A stretch of 64,000 nucleotides of DNA, taken from contig NZ_JACSZW010000007.1 in NCBI RefSeq assembly GCF_014472395.1, positions 248,001 to 312,000 on the forward strand, in the 5' to 3' direction. Position 1 is the first letter of the stretch. Each line of letters opens with the position of its first letter. The notes below the pieces were generated by a model. That model was given only the letters and a program-made list of their open reading frames with translations. It searched no databases and was not told where the DNA came from. This DNA comes from Pedobacter sp. N36a (lineage in GTDB: Bacteria > Bacteroidota > Bacteroidia > Sphingobacteriales > Sphingobacteriaceae). A program made the position numbers and the translations under genes. Below are positions 9,297 through 17,975 of the stretch, piece by piece.

Positions 9297-9326
9297 TTGT
9301 AGCAATCAAAAATTTTTCTACTTTTG
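9297..9326 (+). promoter_or_regulatory. Promoter of tRNA-Ser(GGA)
   Basis: TTG at 9297-9299, exactly 19 nt, then TACTTTTG at 9319-9326 fits the Bacteroidota consensus. The mature tRNA 5' end is at 9340, 13 nt beyond the -7 box, as expected for a short leader. Confidence 0.7.
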
Positions 9327-9339
9327 CAATCCGCAAAAA

Positions 9340-9427
9340 GGAGAGATGTCCGAGTGGCTGAAGGAGCACGCTTGGAAAGCGTGTGTACCTCAAAAGGGTA
9401 TCGAGGGTTCGAATCCCTCTCTCTCCG
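9340..9427 (+). tRNA. tRNA-Ser (anticodon GGA)
   Basis: An 88-nt class II tRNA. The 7-bp acceptor ggagaga pairs with tctctcc (9420-9426), with G discriminator at 9427. The anticodon stem cacgc/gcgtg encloses loop ttggaaa with anticodon GGA at 9374-9376, decoding UCC (and UCU). T-arm gaggg-ttcgaat-ccctc. The long variable arm and G73 are serine identity elements. No CCA is encoded, so it is added post-transcriptionally. Confidence 0.95.
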
Positions 9428-9444
9428 CGAATTACAAAAGTATC

Positions 9445-9478
9445 AAAAGGCTTTCAGCATTTGCTGGAAGCCTTTTTT
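9445..9478 (+). terminator. Intrinsic terminator after tRNA-Ser
   Basis: aaaaggctttcagca and tgctggaagcctttt form a 15-bp stem with one G-U pair and a 2-nt loop, followed by a T run. It sits 17 nt past the tRNA and also provides A-rich sequence for the opposite strand. Confidence 0.85.
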
Positions 9479-9690
9479 GCTCAGCCTGTTCAGCGCAAAG
9501 TATTTGCAAGCCGGAAAGGCTGTAGTACTTTCTTCTGCAAAGGGACTAGCAGAGGACTGGTAGGGGGCTGGTAGGGCCCTAGTTGCTTAAATGGCACAGT
9601 CAGGACTTTGAATACCGCCTTTTAACGCCTTTAATCACGCTTTCGAAAAATAAACAGTTTATTAAGCGTACCTTGCGCTTTTACCTGATT

Positions 9691-9963
9691 ATGAGCGATA
9701 TTACAAAAGAGTTGCACCAGGGTGCAGATGAGAAAAAGAGACTGGAGTTTGAGGAAAAACTTAAGCAAATTGCTCTGAAATATGATCGCTGGTTTAGTGG
9801 CCATACGAATAAAGATACAGGTGACAAGCCTGATAAAATTCAAAATTATTTCCGTTACTTCCAAAATCACGAAGGATTAACCCAACTTTATATCAAAGAT
9901 GGTATGCCAATAGAAGTTGATTTGGACTGTAGAGAAGCCTTTAAAGCAACCTTTAAAGCTTAA
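9691..9963 (+). CDS. Small hypothetical protein
   Basis: A 90-residue protein, not recognised. It is charged and helical in its first half (KELHQGADEKKRLEFEEKLK) with no signal peptide or membrane segment, so probably cytosolic. An in-frame ATG at 9583 would add 36 residues of unconvincing composition (YRLLTPLITLSKNKQF), so the ATG at 9691 is preferred. It lies between a terminator and a convergent gene, so it is probably monocistronic. Confidence 0.6.
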   Translation: MSDITKELHQGADEKKRLEFEEKLKQIALKYDRWFSGHTNKDTGDKPDKIQNYFRYFQNHEGLTQLYIKDGMPIEVDLDCREAFKATFKA

Positions 9964-10073
9964 AATACCCCATTCATTCGCTTTATTTCGACCATTGCCG
10001 ATTTGTCTGTTCTTCCTTCTTCATGCTATGAATGGGGAAGAAGAGATAAGTCTTTGGGGTTTGAATTTTCCGA

Positions 10074-10784
10074 TTACTCGAAAACGAAAAAAGGCTTGAG
10101 TAATGGTGGACTTTTAAAATCCTTTGGTGGCAGGGCGTCCTTTCCTTTTATTTGCCAGACCTTGAGTTCTTTGATTGCTGCATCGCCATTGATGGCAAAG
10201 CCAAATTGTCCTTTGGACTTTACAAAACCCGTCTTGTCCTTAAAGGAGATGACCGCTTCCTGATTGATCCAGATAAAAAACTGATCTCCTGATCTTTGTA
10301 TTTTCCAGTCTTGCCAGTCAGTTTGTTTGGTTCTTCCTACCTTCGGCAGGATGCCGATATGGCCTGTGCTATGAACAAATGTGCCTCTGTTCTCCAAATC
10401 GGCAAACAAAGAGCGATCTTCTATAGCCACTTTATTTTCCAATTGATTGAGTAAAATTCCAAGAAATTTGGACCCATTTAAGTTCAGGATGACTTCAAAC
10501 AAATAGGTTTTTGGAGCTGCCATTGCCGAAAATGTTAAAACGTAATCTTCAGGTAGTGATTTATTGGCTAGTAAAATTGCCCAGTTCACATCCTTGCTTC
10601 CATATAATGCCTGATCCTTGATTTCCCAACTCCCATTAGCAGTCAGCCAATTTTTTTGATGCAGGTTCTTTTTAAAGTTTTCTTCAAAAATCAGTTTCCT
10701 TTGGGCATCTGCAGTGAATGCAGTATTAAAAATTAAAAGAGAGGTTAAAAATGCGGCGGAAATTAATTTTTGGAACTTGATCAT
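10074..10784 (-). CDS. Secreted beta-sandwich protein (concanavalin A-like fold suspected)
   Basis: A 236-residue exported protein with signal peptide (MIKFQKLISAAFLTSLLIF, cleavage near ADAQ). The mature part has features of the LamG/3-keto-disaccharide hydrolase (DUF1080-like) jelly roll: LIFEENFKKN, a GSWEIKDQALYG motif, WQDWKIQRSGDQFFIWIN, and a terminal GQFGFAINGDAAIKELKVW strand. Such domains bind or hydrolyse carbohydrate, but catalytic residues cannot be assigned here. Apparently transcribed alone. Confidence 0.65.
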   Translation of the reverse strand: MIKFQKLISAAFLTSLLIFNTAFTADAQRKLIFEENFKKNLHQKNWLTANGSWEIKDQALYGSKDVNWAILLANKSLPEDYVLTFSAMAAPKTYLFEVILNLNGSKFLGILLNQLENKVAIEDRSLFADLENRGTFVHSTGHIGILPKVGRTKQTDWQDWKIQRSGDQFFIWINQEAVISFKDKTGFVKSKGQFGFAINGDAAIKELKVWQIKGKDALPPKDFKSPPLLKPFFVFE

Positions 10785-10930
10785 ACGATTAGAATGGGCA
10801 GAATATTGCTGGAATCAATTCACAAATATAGGAATTGCAGATGCGCTATCTCCAAAAAAGAGGCCGTATCTACAATTCCCATGGGCGCTTGTTTCTAGAG
10901 GGGGACCATATATCGCCCTTTTTTTTTCGC

Positions 10931-11365
10931 TTATAATGGCCTGGCAGATTCTACATATCTTTTGAAACTGTCCATAATAGCTTGCCAACCATCTCTTTGC
11001 ATCTCTATAGGATTTTGTCCCTCCGCGTCAAAATTTTCAGTGATTTTTACACCGTCGGCATTTTTTTCGAAGGTAATTTTAACTGTTCTACCATCACCAA
11101 GAGTATAACGCATGAGTTCATAAGGGATCACCTCATCATAAACACCACCAAAGTCAAACCCAAAACTTCCGTCCTTGGCTTCCATTCTTGAATTGAATTT
11201 CCCGCCGGTACGTAAATCGTTTTCTGCCTTGGTGGTGTGCCAGTCATCGGATGCAGCACTCCATTTGGTAATGTGAGATGGGTCGTTCCAGGCTTTCCAA
11301 ATGACGTCTATAGGGGCATTTACAGTAGCTGCTACCGTAATTACGGTTTGATCTTTTGTTGTCAT
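10931..11365 (-). CDS. SRPBCC (AHSA1-like) family protein
   Basis: A 144-residue START/Bet v1-like protein of the AHSA1 (activator of Hsp90 ATPase homologue 1-like) group. Evidence is the N-terminal VNAPIDVIWKAWNDPSHITKW and C-terminal GWQAIMDSFKRYVES, both characteristic. Members bind hydrophobic ligands and many are linked to stress or xenobiotic responses; the ligand is unknown. Cytosolic, single gene. Confidence 0.88.
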   Translation of the reverse strand: MTTKDQTVITVAATVNAPIDVIWKAWNDPSHITKWSAASDDWHTTKAENDLRTGGKFNSRMEAKDGSFGFDFGGVYDEVIPYELMRYTLGDGRTVKITFEKNADGVKITENFDAEGQNPIEMQRDGWQAIMDSFKRYVESARPL

Positions 11366-11473
11366 CTTTTTTCTTTAATTGGTTGATGAATTAAAGTTAA
11401 TGGTAATTTGCGACAATCTCATTTCAGCAATTGAGCTTTATTTTTTTATGCTTAATCCTTGTTTTATAAATGG

Positions 11474-12049
11474 TTAACCTATTTTTAGCCAGCCAGTAAT
11501 GCTCATTCTAGGTTTATTCGTCACCAAAACTTCGTGTTCCAGTTCACTGCTTTTAAAAAACACACTCTTCCCATCTATAGGTGGAATTTTTTGTAAACTA
11601 TCGGGATGGTGGACGCACAATTCACCGCCGTCGGCAAGTTGCCAGTCGGCATTTAAATACATAATCATAGAGTATTGCCTGCTGGCATTTGTTCGAAACT
11701 GGTCCAGGTGTTTTTTATAGCAGCTGCCTTTTTCATAGAGGGTGTAATGGAATTCATAACCTGTGATTCCGGTGTAGCAAGTGCTGTTCAGGTGGTTCAC
11801 GAAACGATCCATGAGATCAAAAAAGGCATTTTCATGAGGGTCATTGTGTGCGCGATCCAGCCAGTATATGCGGTCACTTCTAAATAGTTTGTCGGGAACA
11901 ACAATGGTGTCGTTGCCTGTCCCTGCGGATAATAGTAGGTTTCCCTGGTAGAGCCGTGTCAAATTGTTTTTTAAATGACCTGATAAAGTCTCATTTAAAA
12001 AAAGGTCTGCTATGCCAACTTTATCTTTTATAAAGCTGTCAATTAGCAT
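11474..12049 (-). CDS. 2OG-Fe(II) oxygenase family protein
   Basis: A double-stranded beta-helix dioxygenase related to prolyl-4-hydroxylases. The iron ligands are visible as His and Asp in YKKHLDQF and a distal His in ELEHEVLV, with the 2-oxoglutarate-binding Arg in KPRMSITGW. The substrate is unknown; the prolyl hydroxylase-like group includes enzymes acting on translation factors or small molecules. I start at the ATG at 12049; a TTG at 12067 would add six residues. It stands alone between the SRPBCC gene and a divergent TlpA gene. Confidence 0.85.
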   Translation of the reverse strand: MLIDSFIKDKVGIADLFLNETLSGHLKNNLTRLYQGNLLLSAGTGNDTIVVPDKLFRSDRIYWLDRAHNDPHENAFFDLMDRFVNHLNSTCYTGITGYEFHYTLYEKGSCYKKHLDQFRTNASRQYSMIMYLNADWQLADGGELCVHHPDSLQKIPPIDGKSVFFKSSELEHEVLVTNKPRMSITGWLKIG

Positions 12050-12235
12050 ATTAAATATTTTTTCCAATGGAAAGGTACGGCGCGATCGGGGCGTAATTGC
12101 CCTTATCTGGTGAAGGTAGTTTTAATTAATGGTAACTGATTGTATGTCAGTTGTATTTATAAAAATCAAAGTCTATGGGATTAGTAGTTTATTTGTTTAT
12201 ATTTGTGCAGTTAAAGATCAAAAAAGCTCAAGACC

Positions 12236-13243
12236 ATGAACATATTTAAATTTTCCATTTTAGGACTATTGCTGAGCAGCACGGTAATTTATGCACAGGA
12301 GAATAGTAAGGTAACCATTACAGGAACCCTTAAAGGGGCAAGTACAGGGAAGGTATACCTTCAGAAATTCGACAATAAAATGTTTAAAACACTGGATTCT
12401 GCGGAAGTAAAGAATGGTGCATTTAAGTTCAATAAAAGCTTGAAATTGCCAGAGCTTTACGGTTTGACGGTTGATAAAGAGCAAAGTCCATTGTATGTTT
12501 TCCTGGAAAAGGGGCAGGTGAATGTTACCCTTGATCCGGAAAAATATTATAGAAATTCAGTGGTGACTGGTTCCGTTTCCAATGACCTTTTTGCCAGTTA
12601 TAAGCAAGAAAAAGACGTTAAAATTGACGAGTTCATCAAAAAGAATCCCGGTTCTTTAGTCTCTGCTTATGTATTATATAGAGATTTCTCTTACAGATTG
12701 ACTCCAGAAGAAATCAACCAAAACTTGCAGTTATTGGATCCGACACTGCAAAATACACCTTACGTAGCAGTATTAAAAGACTTAGTAAATGTACTGAACT
12801 CGGTAAGCATTGGAAAAAAAGCACCTGATTTTGAAGCGAATACCTCGGAAGGAAAGACAATTAAACTTTCTGATCATTTTGGAAGATACTTATTGCTCGA
12901 TTTTTGGGCTTCCTGGTGCGGTCCATGCAGAAGGGAGAACCCAAATCTGGTAAAAGCTTATCAGAAATACCATGACAAAGGCTTCGATATTTTTGCGGTC
13001 TCTTTAGATAAATCAAAAGAAGCTTGGTTAAAAGGAATTAAAGATGATAATCTTAGCTGGACTCATGTGTCTGATCTTGCTTTTTGGAATAGTGCCCCAG
13101 CGAAATTATATGGGGTAAGGGCAATTCCTGCAAATGTATTGATTGATCCTAATGGAGTAATCATTGCAAGAAACCTGACTGGTGAAGACTTAGAAAATAA
13201 ATTAGCAGAGTTATTGGCAGCGCCATTAGCGAAAACGAAATAA
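12236..13243 (+). CDS. TlpA-type thiol-disulfide oxidoreductase with DUF4369
   Basis: A 335-residue periplasmic redox protein. Signal peptide MNIFKFSILGLLLSSTVIYAQ, then an N-terminal DUF4369 beta domain (TITGTLKGASTGKVYLQKFD) and a C-terminal thioredoxin domain with active site WASWCGPCRRE near residue 225. TlpA/ResA proteins reduce disulfides, for example in cytochrome c maturation. This two-domain form is abundant in Bacteroidota. A TATATTTG -7 box lies at 12198-12205, 30 nt before the start, and a strong terminator follows. Confidence 0.9.
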   Translation: MNIFKFSILGLLLSSTVIYAQENSKVTITGTLKGASTGKVYLQKFDNKMFKTLDSAEVKNGAFKFNKSLKLPELYGLTVDKEQSPLYVFLEKGQVNVTLDPEKYYRNSVVTGSVSNDLFASYKQEKDVKIDEFIKKNPGSLVSAYVLYRDFSYRLTPEEINQNLQLLDPTLQNTPYVAVLKDLVNVLNSVSIGKKAPDFEANTSEGKTIKLSDHFGRYLLLDFWASWCGPCRRENPNLVKAYQKYHDKGFDIFAVSLDKSKEAWLKGIKDDNLSWTHVSDLAFWNSAPAKLYGVRAIPANVLIDPNGVIIARNLTGEDLENKLAELLAAPLAKTK

Positions 13244-13255
13244 GACGGAATGTGC

Positions 13256-13292
13256 AAAGCCCTCAAAATTCTCTAGCTCTTTGAGGGCTTTT
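13256..13292 (+). terminator. Terminator between tlpA-like gene and aquaporin
   Basis: aaagccctcaaa (13256-13267) pairs perfectly with tttgagggcttt (13280-13291), with a 12-nt loop. The arms bring A and U runs that serve both strands, so it probably works bidirectionally for these convergent genes. Confidence 0.8.
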
Positions 13293-13319
13293 GCAGGTGC
13301 AAAAAAATGATGAACAACC

Positions 13320-14054
13320 TTATAGCTGATGTAAATACATGTTTAGAAATGCCGCTAATGCGCTGCCAATGAGCGGACCAGCGACAGGAATCCAGGCATA
13401 ACCCCAGCCATTATCTCCCTTTCCATGAACAGGTAATATCGCGTGCATGATTCTTGGACCCAGATCTCTAGCCGGGTTAATCGCATAACCTGTGGTTCCG
13501 CCAAGGGATAACCCAATCACCCAAACGAGAAAAGCAACCGGGATGGCTCCCAATGAGCCTAATCCTATGGCCGTTTTTTCGGTGCCTAGCGCGGCGTCGG
13601 TAAAGTGAAGAATGGTAAATATCAATACAAAAGTGCCAATGATTTCAGAGATGAGGTTGGACCATGTATTCTTAATGGCAGGGGCGGTACAAAAAGTAGC
13701 CTGCTTTGCCCCTTGATCCGAGGTTGGTTTATAATGATCTTTGTAGGTCAACCAGACCAAAAATGCGCCTAAAAATGCACCTATAAATTGGGCTGCAACA
13801 TACAAAGGTACTTTCGCCCAGCTGAATTTTCCGGCGATGGCCAGGCCAATAGAAACGGCCGGGTTAAGGTGTGCACCGCTATATGGACCAGCAACGACTA
13901 CACCTACAAAAACCGCCAGTGCCCATGCAGTAGTGATGACAATCCAACCCCCATTATTTCCTTTGGTACCGGATAAGACCACATTTGCGACTACTCCATT
14001 TCCCAAAAGTATCATTAACATTGTACCGATCACCTCGGCCGAAAATTCCGACAT
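13320..14054 (-). CDS. Glycerol facilitator / aquaporin (MIP family)
   Basis: A 244-residue six-helix channel of the major intrinsic protein family in the inner membrane. Both half-helix motifs are present: NPA at residues 64-66 (GAHLNPAVSIG) and NPA at 193-195 (YAINPARDLGPR). Asp197 after the second NPAR is typical of glycerol-conducting GlpF-type channels rather than water-only ones. No glycerol kinase is beside it, so the physiological solute is inferred. Convergent with the TlpA gene. Confidence 0.92.
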   Translation of the reverse strand: MSEFSAEVIGTMLMILLGNGVVANVVLSGTKGNNGGWIVITTAWALAVFVGVVVAGPYSGAHLNPAVSIGLAIAGKFSWAKVPLYVAAQFIGAFLGAFLVWLTYKDHYKPTSDQGAKQATFCTAPAIKNTWSNLISEIIGTFVLIFTILHFTDAALGTEKTAIGLGSLGAIPVAFLVWVIGLSLGGTTGYAINPARDLGPRIMHAILPVHGKGDNGWGYAWIPVAGPLIGSALAAFLNMYLHQL

Positions 14055-14242
14055 TTCTATAGATTTAAACTTTATTAATCAACTAAGTGTAATTATACGT
14101 AAGTATAAACAATCGTTATCGAAACTAAAAGAAAGCGGTTGAAATATTTTATCTATCCCTTTTTCAGCCTTATTTTATCATGATGTTCGGAGATCTCTAT
14201 TAAGACTGATGTATAACAAGAGTTTTTGAAAAAGGGAGAGGA

Positions 14243-14282
14243 CGGCTTCTTATTGTATCAAATTTGATACAATAAGAAGCCG
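14243..14282. repeat. Perfect 40-bp palindrome
   Basis: The half-site cggcttcttattgtatcaaa is followed immediately by its exact reverse complement. There is no loop and no U-tract, so it is not a standard terminator. It lies in the 382-bp gap between the divergent aquaporin and porin genes. The inner 12 bp (tatcaaatttgata) look like a regulator site, and RNA from either strand would form a 20-bp hairpin. A further inverted pair TTGGAGC (14297-14303) / GCTCCAA (14349-14355) lies downstream. Confidence 0.85.
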
Positions 14283-14436
14283 ACATACGACCCCTGTTGG
14301 AGCATTCTTAATTTTTTTGTTAAGTCCGGTAATTCGCTTAAAATGAACGCTCCAAGTTCATTTGATCAAAATGAAATGAGTACAGCGAGTATCGTGGCAC
14401 ATTTCTTTCTAAGCCCCTTTCATAAAACAACACATT

Positions 14437-15051
14437 ATGAAAAAGATCATCATTTTGGCAATATGCCTATTCACCGCAGGTGCTGTCAATGCACAGAGTC
14501 CTATCAGATTGGGGGTCAAGGCTGGATTAAATCTCCCTAACATTATCAAAGGAGACGGAAATAACGATTATGATACAAAAGTAAATCCTGGATTTAATGC
14601 CGGTATTACCTTAGATATCATGTTGATCAAAGGATTAGCCTTTACGCCGGAGTTATTGTATTCCACAAAAGGATACAAGCTGGAAACACCACTAGGTGAA
14701 TTTAAACAAACCACTCATTTTGTGGACATTCCAATTTTAGCCTCTATTAATTTAGGTGGTTCAGGATTAAATCTGGTTGTAGGACCTCAGGTTTCTTTCT
14801 TAACCTCCACTAAAAACAAGTATTCCAGTAATTTCGGACCAACTGTAGAAGAGGAATATAGAGAAGATTCTGATAAGTTTAAAAAGAGCCTTGTAGGAGG
14901 TGTAATTGGATTTAGATATGATATTAATGACAAATTCGACCTTCATGGTCGTTATGCTCTGGATTTCCAGAAAAATAATGAAGACGGAACGAAAAGAACT
15001 CCTGAATATAAAAATCAGGTATTCTCGGTTGGTGTTGGTGTAAAATTCTAG
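14437..15051 (+). CDS. PorT-like outer membrane beta-barrel protein
   Basis: A 204-residue small outer-membrane barrel of the OMP_b-brl_2 (porin family) type. Signal peptide MKKIIILAICLFTAGAVNAQ, then alternating strands starting RLGVKAGLNLPN, with GITLDIMLIKGLAFTPELLYS, VVGPQVSFLT, and a C-terminal strand NQVFSVGVGVKF ending in Phe. Cargo or role unknown. The next gene is a paralogue, and each has its own terminator. Confidence 0.85.
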   Translation: MKKIIILAICLFTAGAVNAQSPIRLGVKAGLNLPNIIKGDGNNDYDTKVNPGFNAGITLDIMLIKGLAFTPELLYSTKGYKLETPLGEFKQTTHFVDIPILASINLGGSGLNLVVGPQVSFLTSTKNKYSSNFGPTVEEEYREDSDKFKKSLVGGVIGFRYDINDKFDLHGRYALDFQKNNEDGTKRTPEYKNQVFSVGVGVKF

Positions 15052-15065
15052 TACCTTTCTTTGTC

Positions 15066-15101
15066 AAAAAAAGGAATGCTTTGACCGGCATTCCTTTTTT
15101 T
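15066..15101 (+). terminator. Intrinsic terminator after the first beta-barrel gene
   Basis: aaaaaaaggaatgc pairs with gcattcctttttt across an 8-nt loop and runs into Ts, 15 nt past the stop codon. Confidence 0.9.
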
Positions 15102-15344
15102 ATGCCTGCTTTTTTCCAGAGATTTTCGGAACCTGGAACCATGATCGTTTTTTTAGGTGTGTGGAATTCCGGACAACTGATCTGTAGCTCAGGTGGAAGT
15201 CATAGGGCTCTCTTTGACTATATCGTTTTGATAGTCAGTGGTGTTTTGTCAGTTTAATCGTTCTTTTTTACCTTAAAATCTAAGTTTTTGGCATGGTTAT
15301 TACAATAGTCTATCCGAATTTTAAAATAATTAAAATCGATAACT

Positions 15345-15992
15345 ATGAAAAAATTATTCATTATAGGATTAGGTTTGACGATGAGCAGTCTGGCCTTCAG
15401 AGCAAATGCACAGCAATCACAAAGTACAGCAAATGATCAGATGAGGTTCGGTATTAGAGCAGGAGCAAATCTGATGAACATGGGTAAGATCTCTATTGGT
15501 GATCAAAATTATTCCACAGATTCAAAAGTGGGATTTCAGGCTGGTGTATATGCTGACCTGCCTTTGGGTGGTGGCTTCGCATTTTTACCTGAAATAATGT
15601 ACGCGCAAAAAGGAGGTAAAGTGGAAAAAACTTTTGCAGGAAATACTAATGAATTCGATTCTAAACTAGGTTATCTTGATGTTCCAATTCTTATTGGTTT
15701 CAGACCAGCTCCTGAATTTACCATTTTTGCAGGTCCTCAGGTTTCCTTCTTACTTTCTCAGGAGTCTTCATTTAAAGTGAATGGCGAACAGGTAGGAGAT
15801 AGCTTTACAAACAAAAAGGATTACAAAAAATCTATTGCTGGTGGAGTTGTGGGTGTTGGATACAGCATCACACCTAACATCAATATCAATGGAAGATATG
15901 CGATGGACTTCCAAAAATCATTTAATGATGATTTAAACCAGGATAAATTGAAAAATAAAGGTTTCGCCCTATCATTGGGTTATACTTTTTAA
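15345..15992 (+). CDS. PorT-like outer membrane beta-barrel protein (paralogue)
   Basis: A 215-residue barrel protein sharing landmarks with its neighbour: signal peptide MKKLFIIGLGLTMSSLAF ending near ANAQ, RFGIRAGANLMNMG, the PELLYS-like PEIMYAQKGGK, FAGPQVSFLL, and a near-identical GRYAMDFQK strand before the final FALSLGYTF. The shared motifs argue for a tandem duplication followed by divergence. Outer membrane; function unknown. Confidence 0.85.
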   Translation: MKKLFIIGLGLTMSSLAFRANAQQSQSTANDQMRFGIRAGANLMNMGKISIGDQNYSTDSKVGFQAGVYADLPLGGGFAFLPEIMYAQKGGKVEKTFAGNTNEFDSKLGYLDVPILIGFRPAPEFTIFAGPQVSFLLSQESSFKVNGEQVGDSFTNKKDYKKSIAGGVVGVGYSITPNININGRYAMDFQKSFNDDLNQDKLKNKGFALSLGYTF

Positions 15993-16038
15993 GTGTAATA
16001 GATTTATTTAATCAAGTATCAAAACTTTATCTAGTTTG

Positions 16039-16078
16039 AAAGGCCTGTATCATCGTGTATGATGCAGGCCTTTTTTTT
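16039..16078 (+). terminator. Intrinsic terminator after the second beta-barrel gene
   Basis: aaaggcctgtatcat pairs with atgatgcaggccttt (one G-U) around a 5-nt loop and is followed by eight Ts. Confidence 0.92.
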
Positions 16079-16197
16079 ACAGATAGAATGGCTAAAGTCG
16101 ATCTGATTCGAACTGATTTTGCCCTTATCGCTGATCTGAGCAAAAACCGTTCTCCCTATTTTTATTTATATTTGAAATTTAACCGAACACTAGCTCA

Positions 16198-17934
16198 ATG
16201 AAATTTAAGTATCCCATCCTTGTCTTTATTTTCTCTTTAACGGGCCTTTCTGCCGTTTTTCCACAAGAATTGCAGTCCTCCAAATTACCATCGCTGCGAA
16301 AAAGTTATATAGAAACCTTGTCCAGCCCTAATCCATGGGTCGACTCTGTGTTTAACAAATTAAATAGGCGCCAGAAAATCGCGCAGCTGTTCTTTGTGAG
16401 GGCACATACAGATATGGGCAAAGTGTTCGAGGATTCCATTGCCAAGGTGGTTAAGAAAGAAAGGATCGGAGGACTCGTGTTTTTTCAGGGAGGTCCAGGC
16501 CGACAAGCCATTCTGACCAATAAATACCAGGCATTGGCCCGCGTGCCTTTACTGATTACTTCTGATGGTGAATGGGGATTAGGCATGCGTTTAGACAGCA
16601 CCATTTCTTACCCTTACCAGATGGCTTTAGGGGCTGTTCAGAACAAAGAACTGATTTATAAAATGGGTCTGGAGGTGGCTAAAGATTACAAACGGATTGG
16701 GATGCACATGAATCTGGCCCCAGATGTAGACGTAAATAATAACCCTAAAAATCCGGTCATCAATTACCGGTCTTTTGGTGAAGATAAATACAATGTAACC
16801 GCTAAAGCTTCGGCTTATATGAACGGAATGCAGGATGGCGGACTATTGGTGAGCTTGAAACATTTCCCGGGTCATGGAGATACCGATGTTGATTCCCATT
16901 ACGACTTGCCAAAGCTACCATTTTCAAAAGAAAGGTTGGATAGTCTTGAAATCTATCCTTTTCGCGAGCTGATCAAAGAAGGAGCAGCGGGAGTGATGAT
17001 TGCACACATGAACATTCCGGCATTAGACAATACACCTAATATGCCCTCTACCTTATCGAAACCGATTGTTACTGGGATCTTAAAAGAAGAACTGGGCTTT
17101 AAAGGCATTGTCATTTCCGATGCGATGGGCATGAAAGGGGTGCTGAAATATTTTAAAGATGGGGAGGCCGATGTGATGGGGATTATTGCCGGTAATGACA
17201 TCCTGGAACTTTCAGAAAATAGCGCAAGGGCGATTAAGCTTGTGAGGAGAGCAGTTAGAGAAGGTAGGATCCCTATGGAGCGCATTGACGAAAGTGTAAA
17301 AAAAATCCTGACTGCCAAATACTGGGCGGGCTTAAATGTCAAAGACACGGTAAATGAAAACAATGTTTTCGCGGAAGTCAACCGACCGGAAAGTAAATTA
17401 CTATTACAGCAATTGGCAGATGCCTCCGTGACCTTGTTAAGAGGAAAACAATATCTGAAAACGCTTGCTGCTCAAAAGAGAACAGTGATCATTAGCATTG
17501 GTACGCCTCAGGTAACGACCTTCCAGCAAGAACTGGGTAAATTTTATAAAAACTCCATTTTTTATACACTGGATAAGACTGCAAATGCAAATGCCGTTGC
17601 GAAAGTATTAAAAGAGATTGGCAATTTTGATCAAGTCATTATTGGCATTCATGATACACGAACCCGCCCAGGAAATGGGATGGTATTAACTGCAGATCTG
17701 AAAATGTTGATTAAAAGCATGGCCGAAAAAAATGCTGTATTTGCTTTATTTGCCAACCCGTATAACCTGGCTGCTTTGCCAGGTCTGGAAAATAGCAAGG
17801 TGCTGCTAATCGCTTATCAAAAAGAAGATTTTATGCAGCGTGCAGCAGCATCAGTCATTAAAAATCAATTGACAACATCTGGAAAATTACCGGTTGCCGT
17901 TAATACTGCCTTCAAATATGGTGATGGCGAGTAA
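16198..17934 (+). CDS. Glycoside hydrolase family 3 (beta-N-acetylhexosaminidase-like)
   Basis: A 578-residue secreted GH3 enzyme. Signal peptide MKFKYPILVFIFSLTGLSAVF; catalytic domain with the NagZ signature KHFPGHGDTDVDSHYDLP starting at Lys221, where Asp232-x-His234 is the acid/base dyad specific to beta-N-acetylglucosaminidases. The nucleophile is Asp308 in VISDAMGMKGV. A GH3 C-terminal-like domain follows (VIISIGTPQV, AVFALFANPYN). Likely role: removing GlcNAc from peptidoglycan fragments or glycans in the periplasm. Many Bacteroidota homologues are nearly 1000 residues because of a fused serine beta-lactamase-like domain, which is absent here. A TATATTTG lies at 16167-16174. Confidence 0.88.
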   Translation: MKFKYPILVFIFSLTGLSAVFPQELQSSKLPSLRKSYIETLSSPNPWVDSVFNKLNRRQKIAQLFFVRAHTDMGKVFEDSIAKVVKKERIGGLVFFQGGPGRQAILTNKYQALARVPLLITSDGEWGLGMRLDSTISYPYQMALGAVQNKELIYKMGLEVAKDYKRIGMHMNLAPDVDVNNNPKNPVINYRSFGEDKYNVTAKASAYMNGMQDGGLLVSLKHFPGHGDTDVDSHYDLPKLPFSKERLDSLEIYPFRELIKEGAAGVMIAHMNIPALDNTPNMPSTLSKPIVTGILKEELGFKGIVISDAMGMKGVLKYFKDGEADVMGIIAGNDILELSENSARAIKLVRRAVREGRIPMERIDESVKKILTAKYWAGLNVKDTVNENNVFAEVNRPESKLLLQQLADASVTLLRGKQYLKTLAAQKRTVIISIGTPQVTTFQQELGKFYKNSIFYTLDKTANANAVAKVLKEIGNFDQVIIGIHDTRTRPGNGMVLTADLKMLIKSMAEKNAVFALFANPYNLAALPGLENSKVLLIAYQKEDFMQRAAASVIKNQLTTSGKLPVAVNTAFKYGDGE

Positions 17935-17975
17935 TGTGCTGTAGTAGTTGAAGGTTGCTTATGCCTTTTACAATT

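Noticed and set aside
9542..9580. G-quadruplex
   Set aside because: Only three runs of three or more Gs are present, one short of the usual requirement.
10003..10263. Plus-strand ORF over the 3' end of the secreted beta-sandwich gene
   Set aside because: Composition is not protein-like and it overlaps a well-supported gene with a signal peptide on the other strand.
10905..10930. Intrinsic terminator at the T run before the SRPBCC gene end
   Set aside because: The T run is on the wrong strand for the leftward gene and the adjacent bases form only a weak, mismatched stem.
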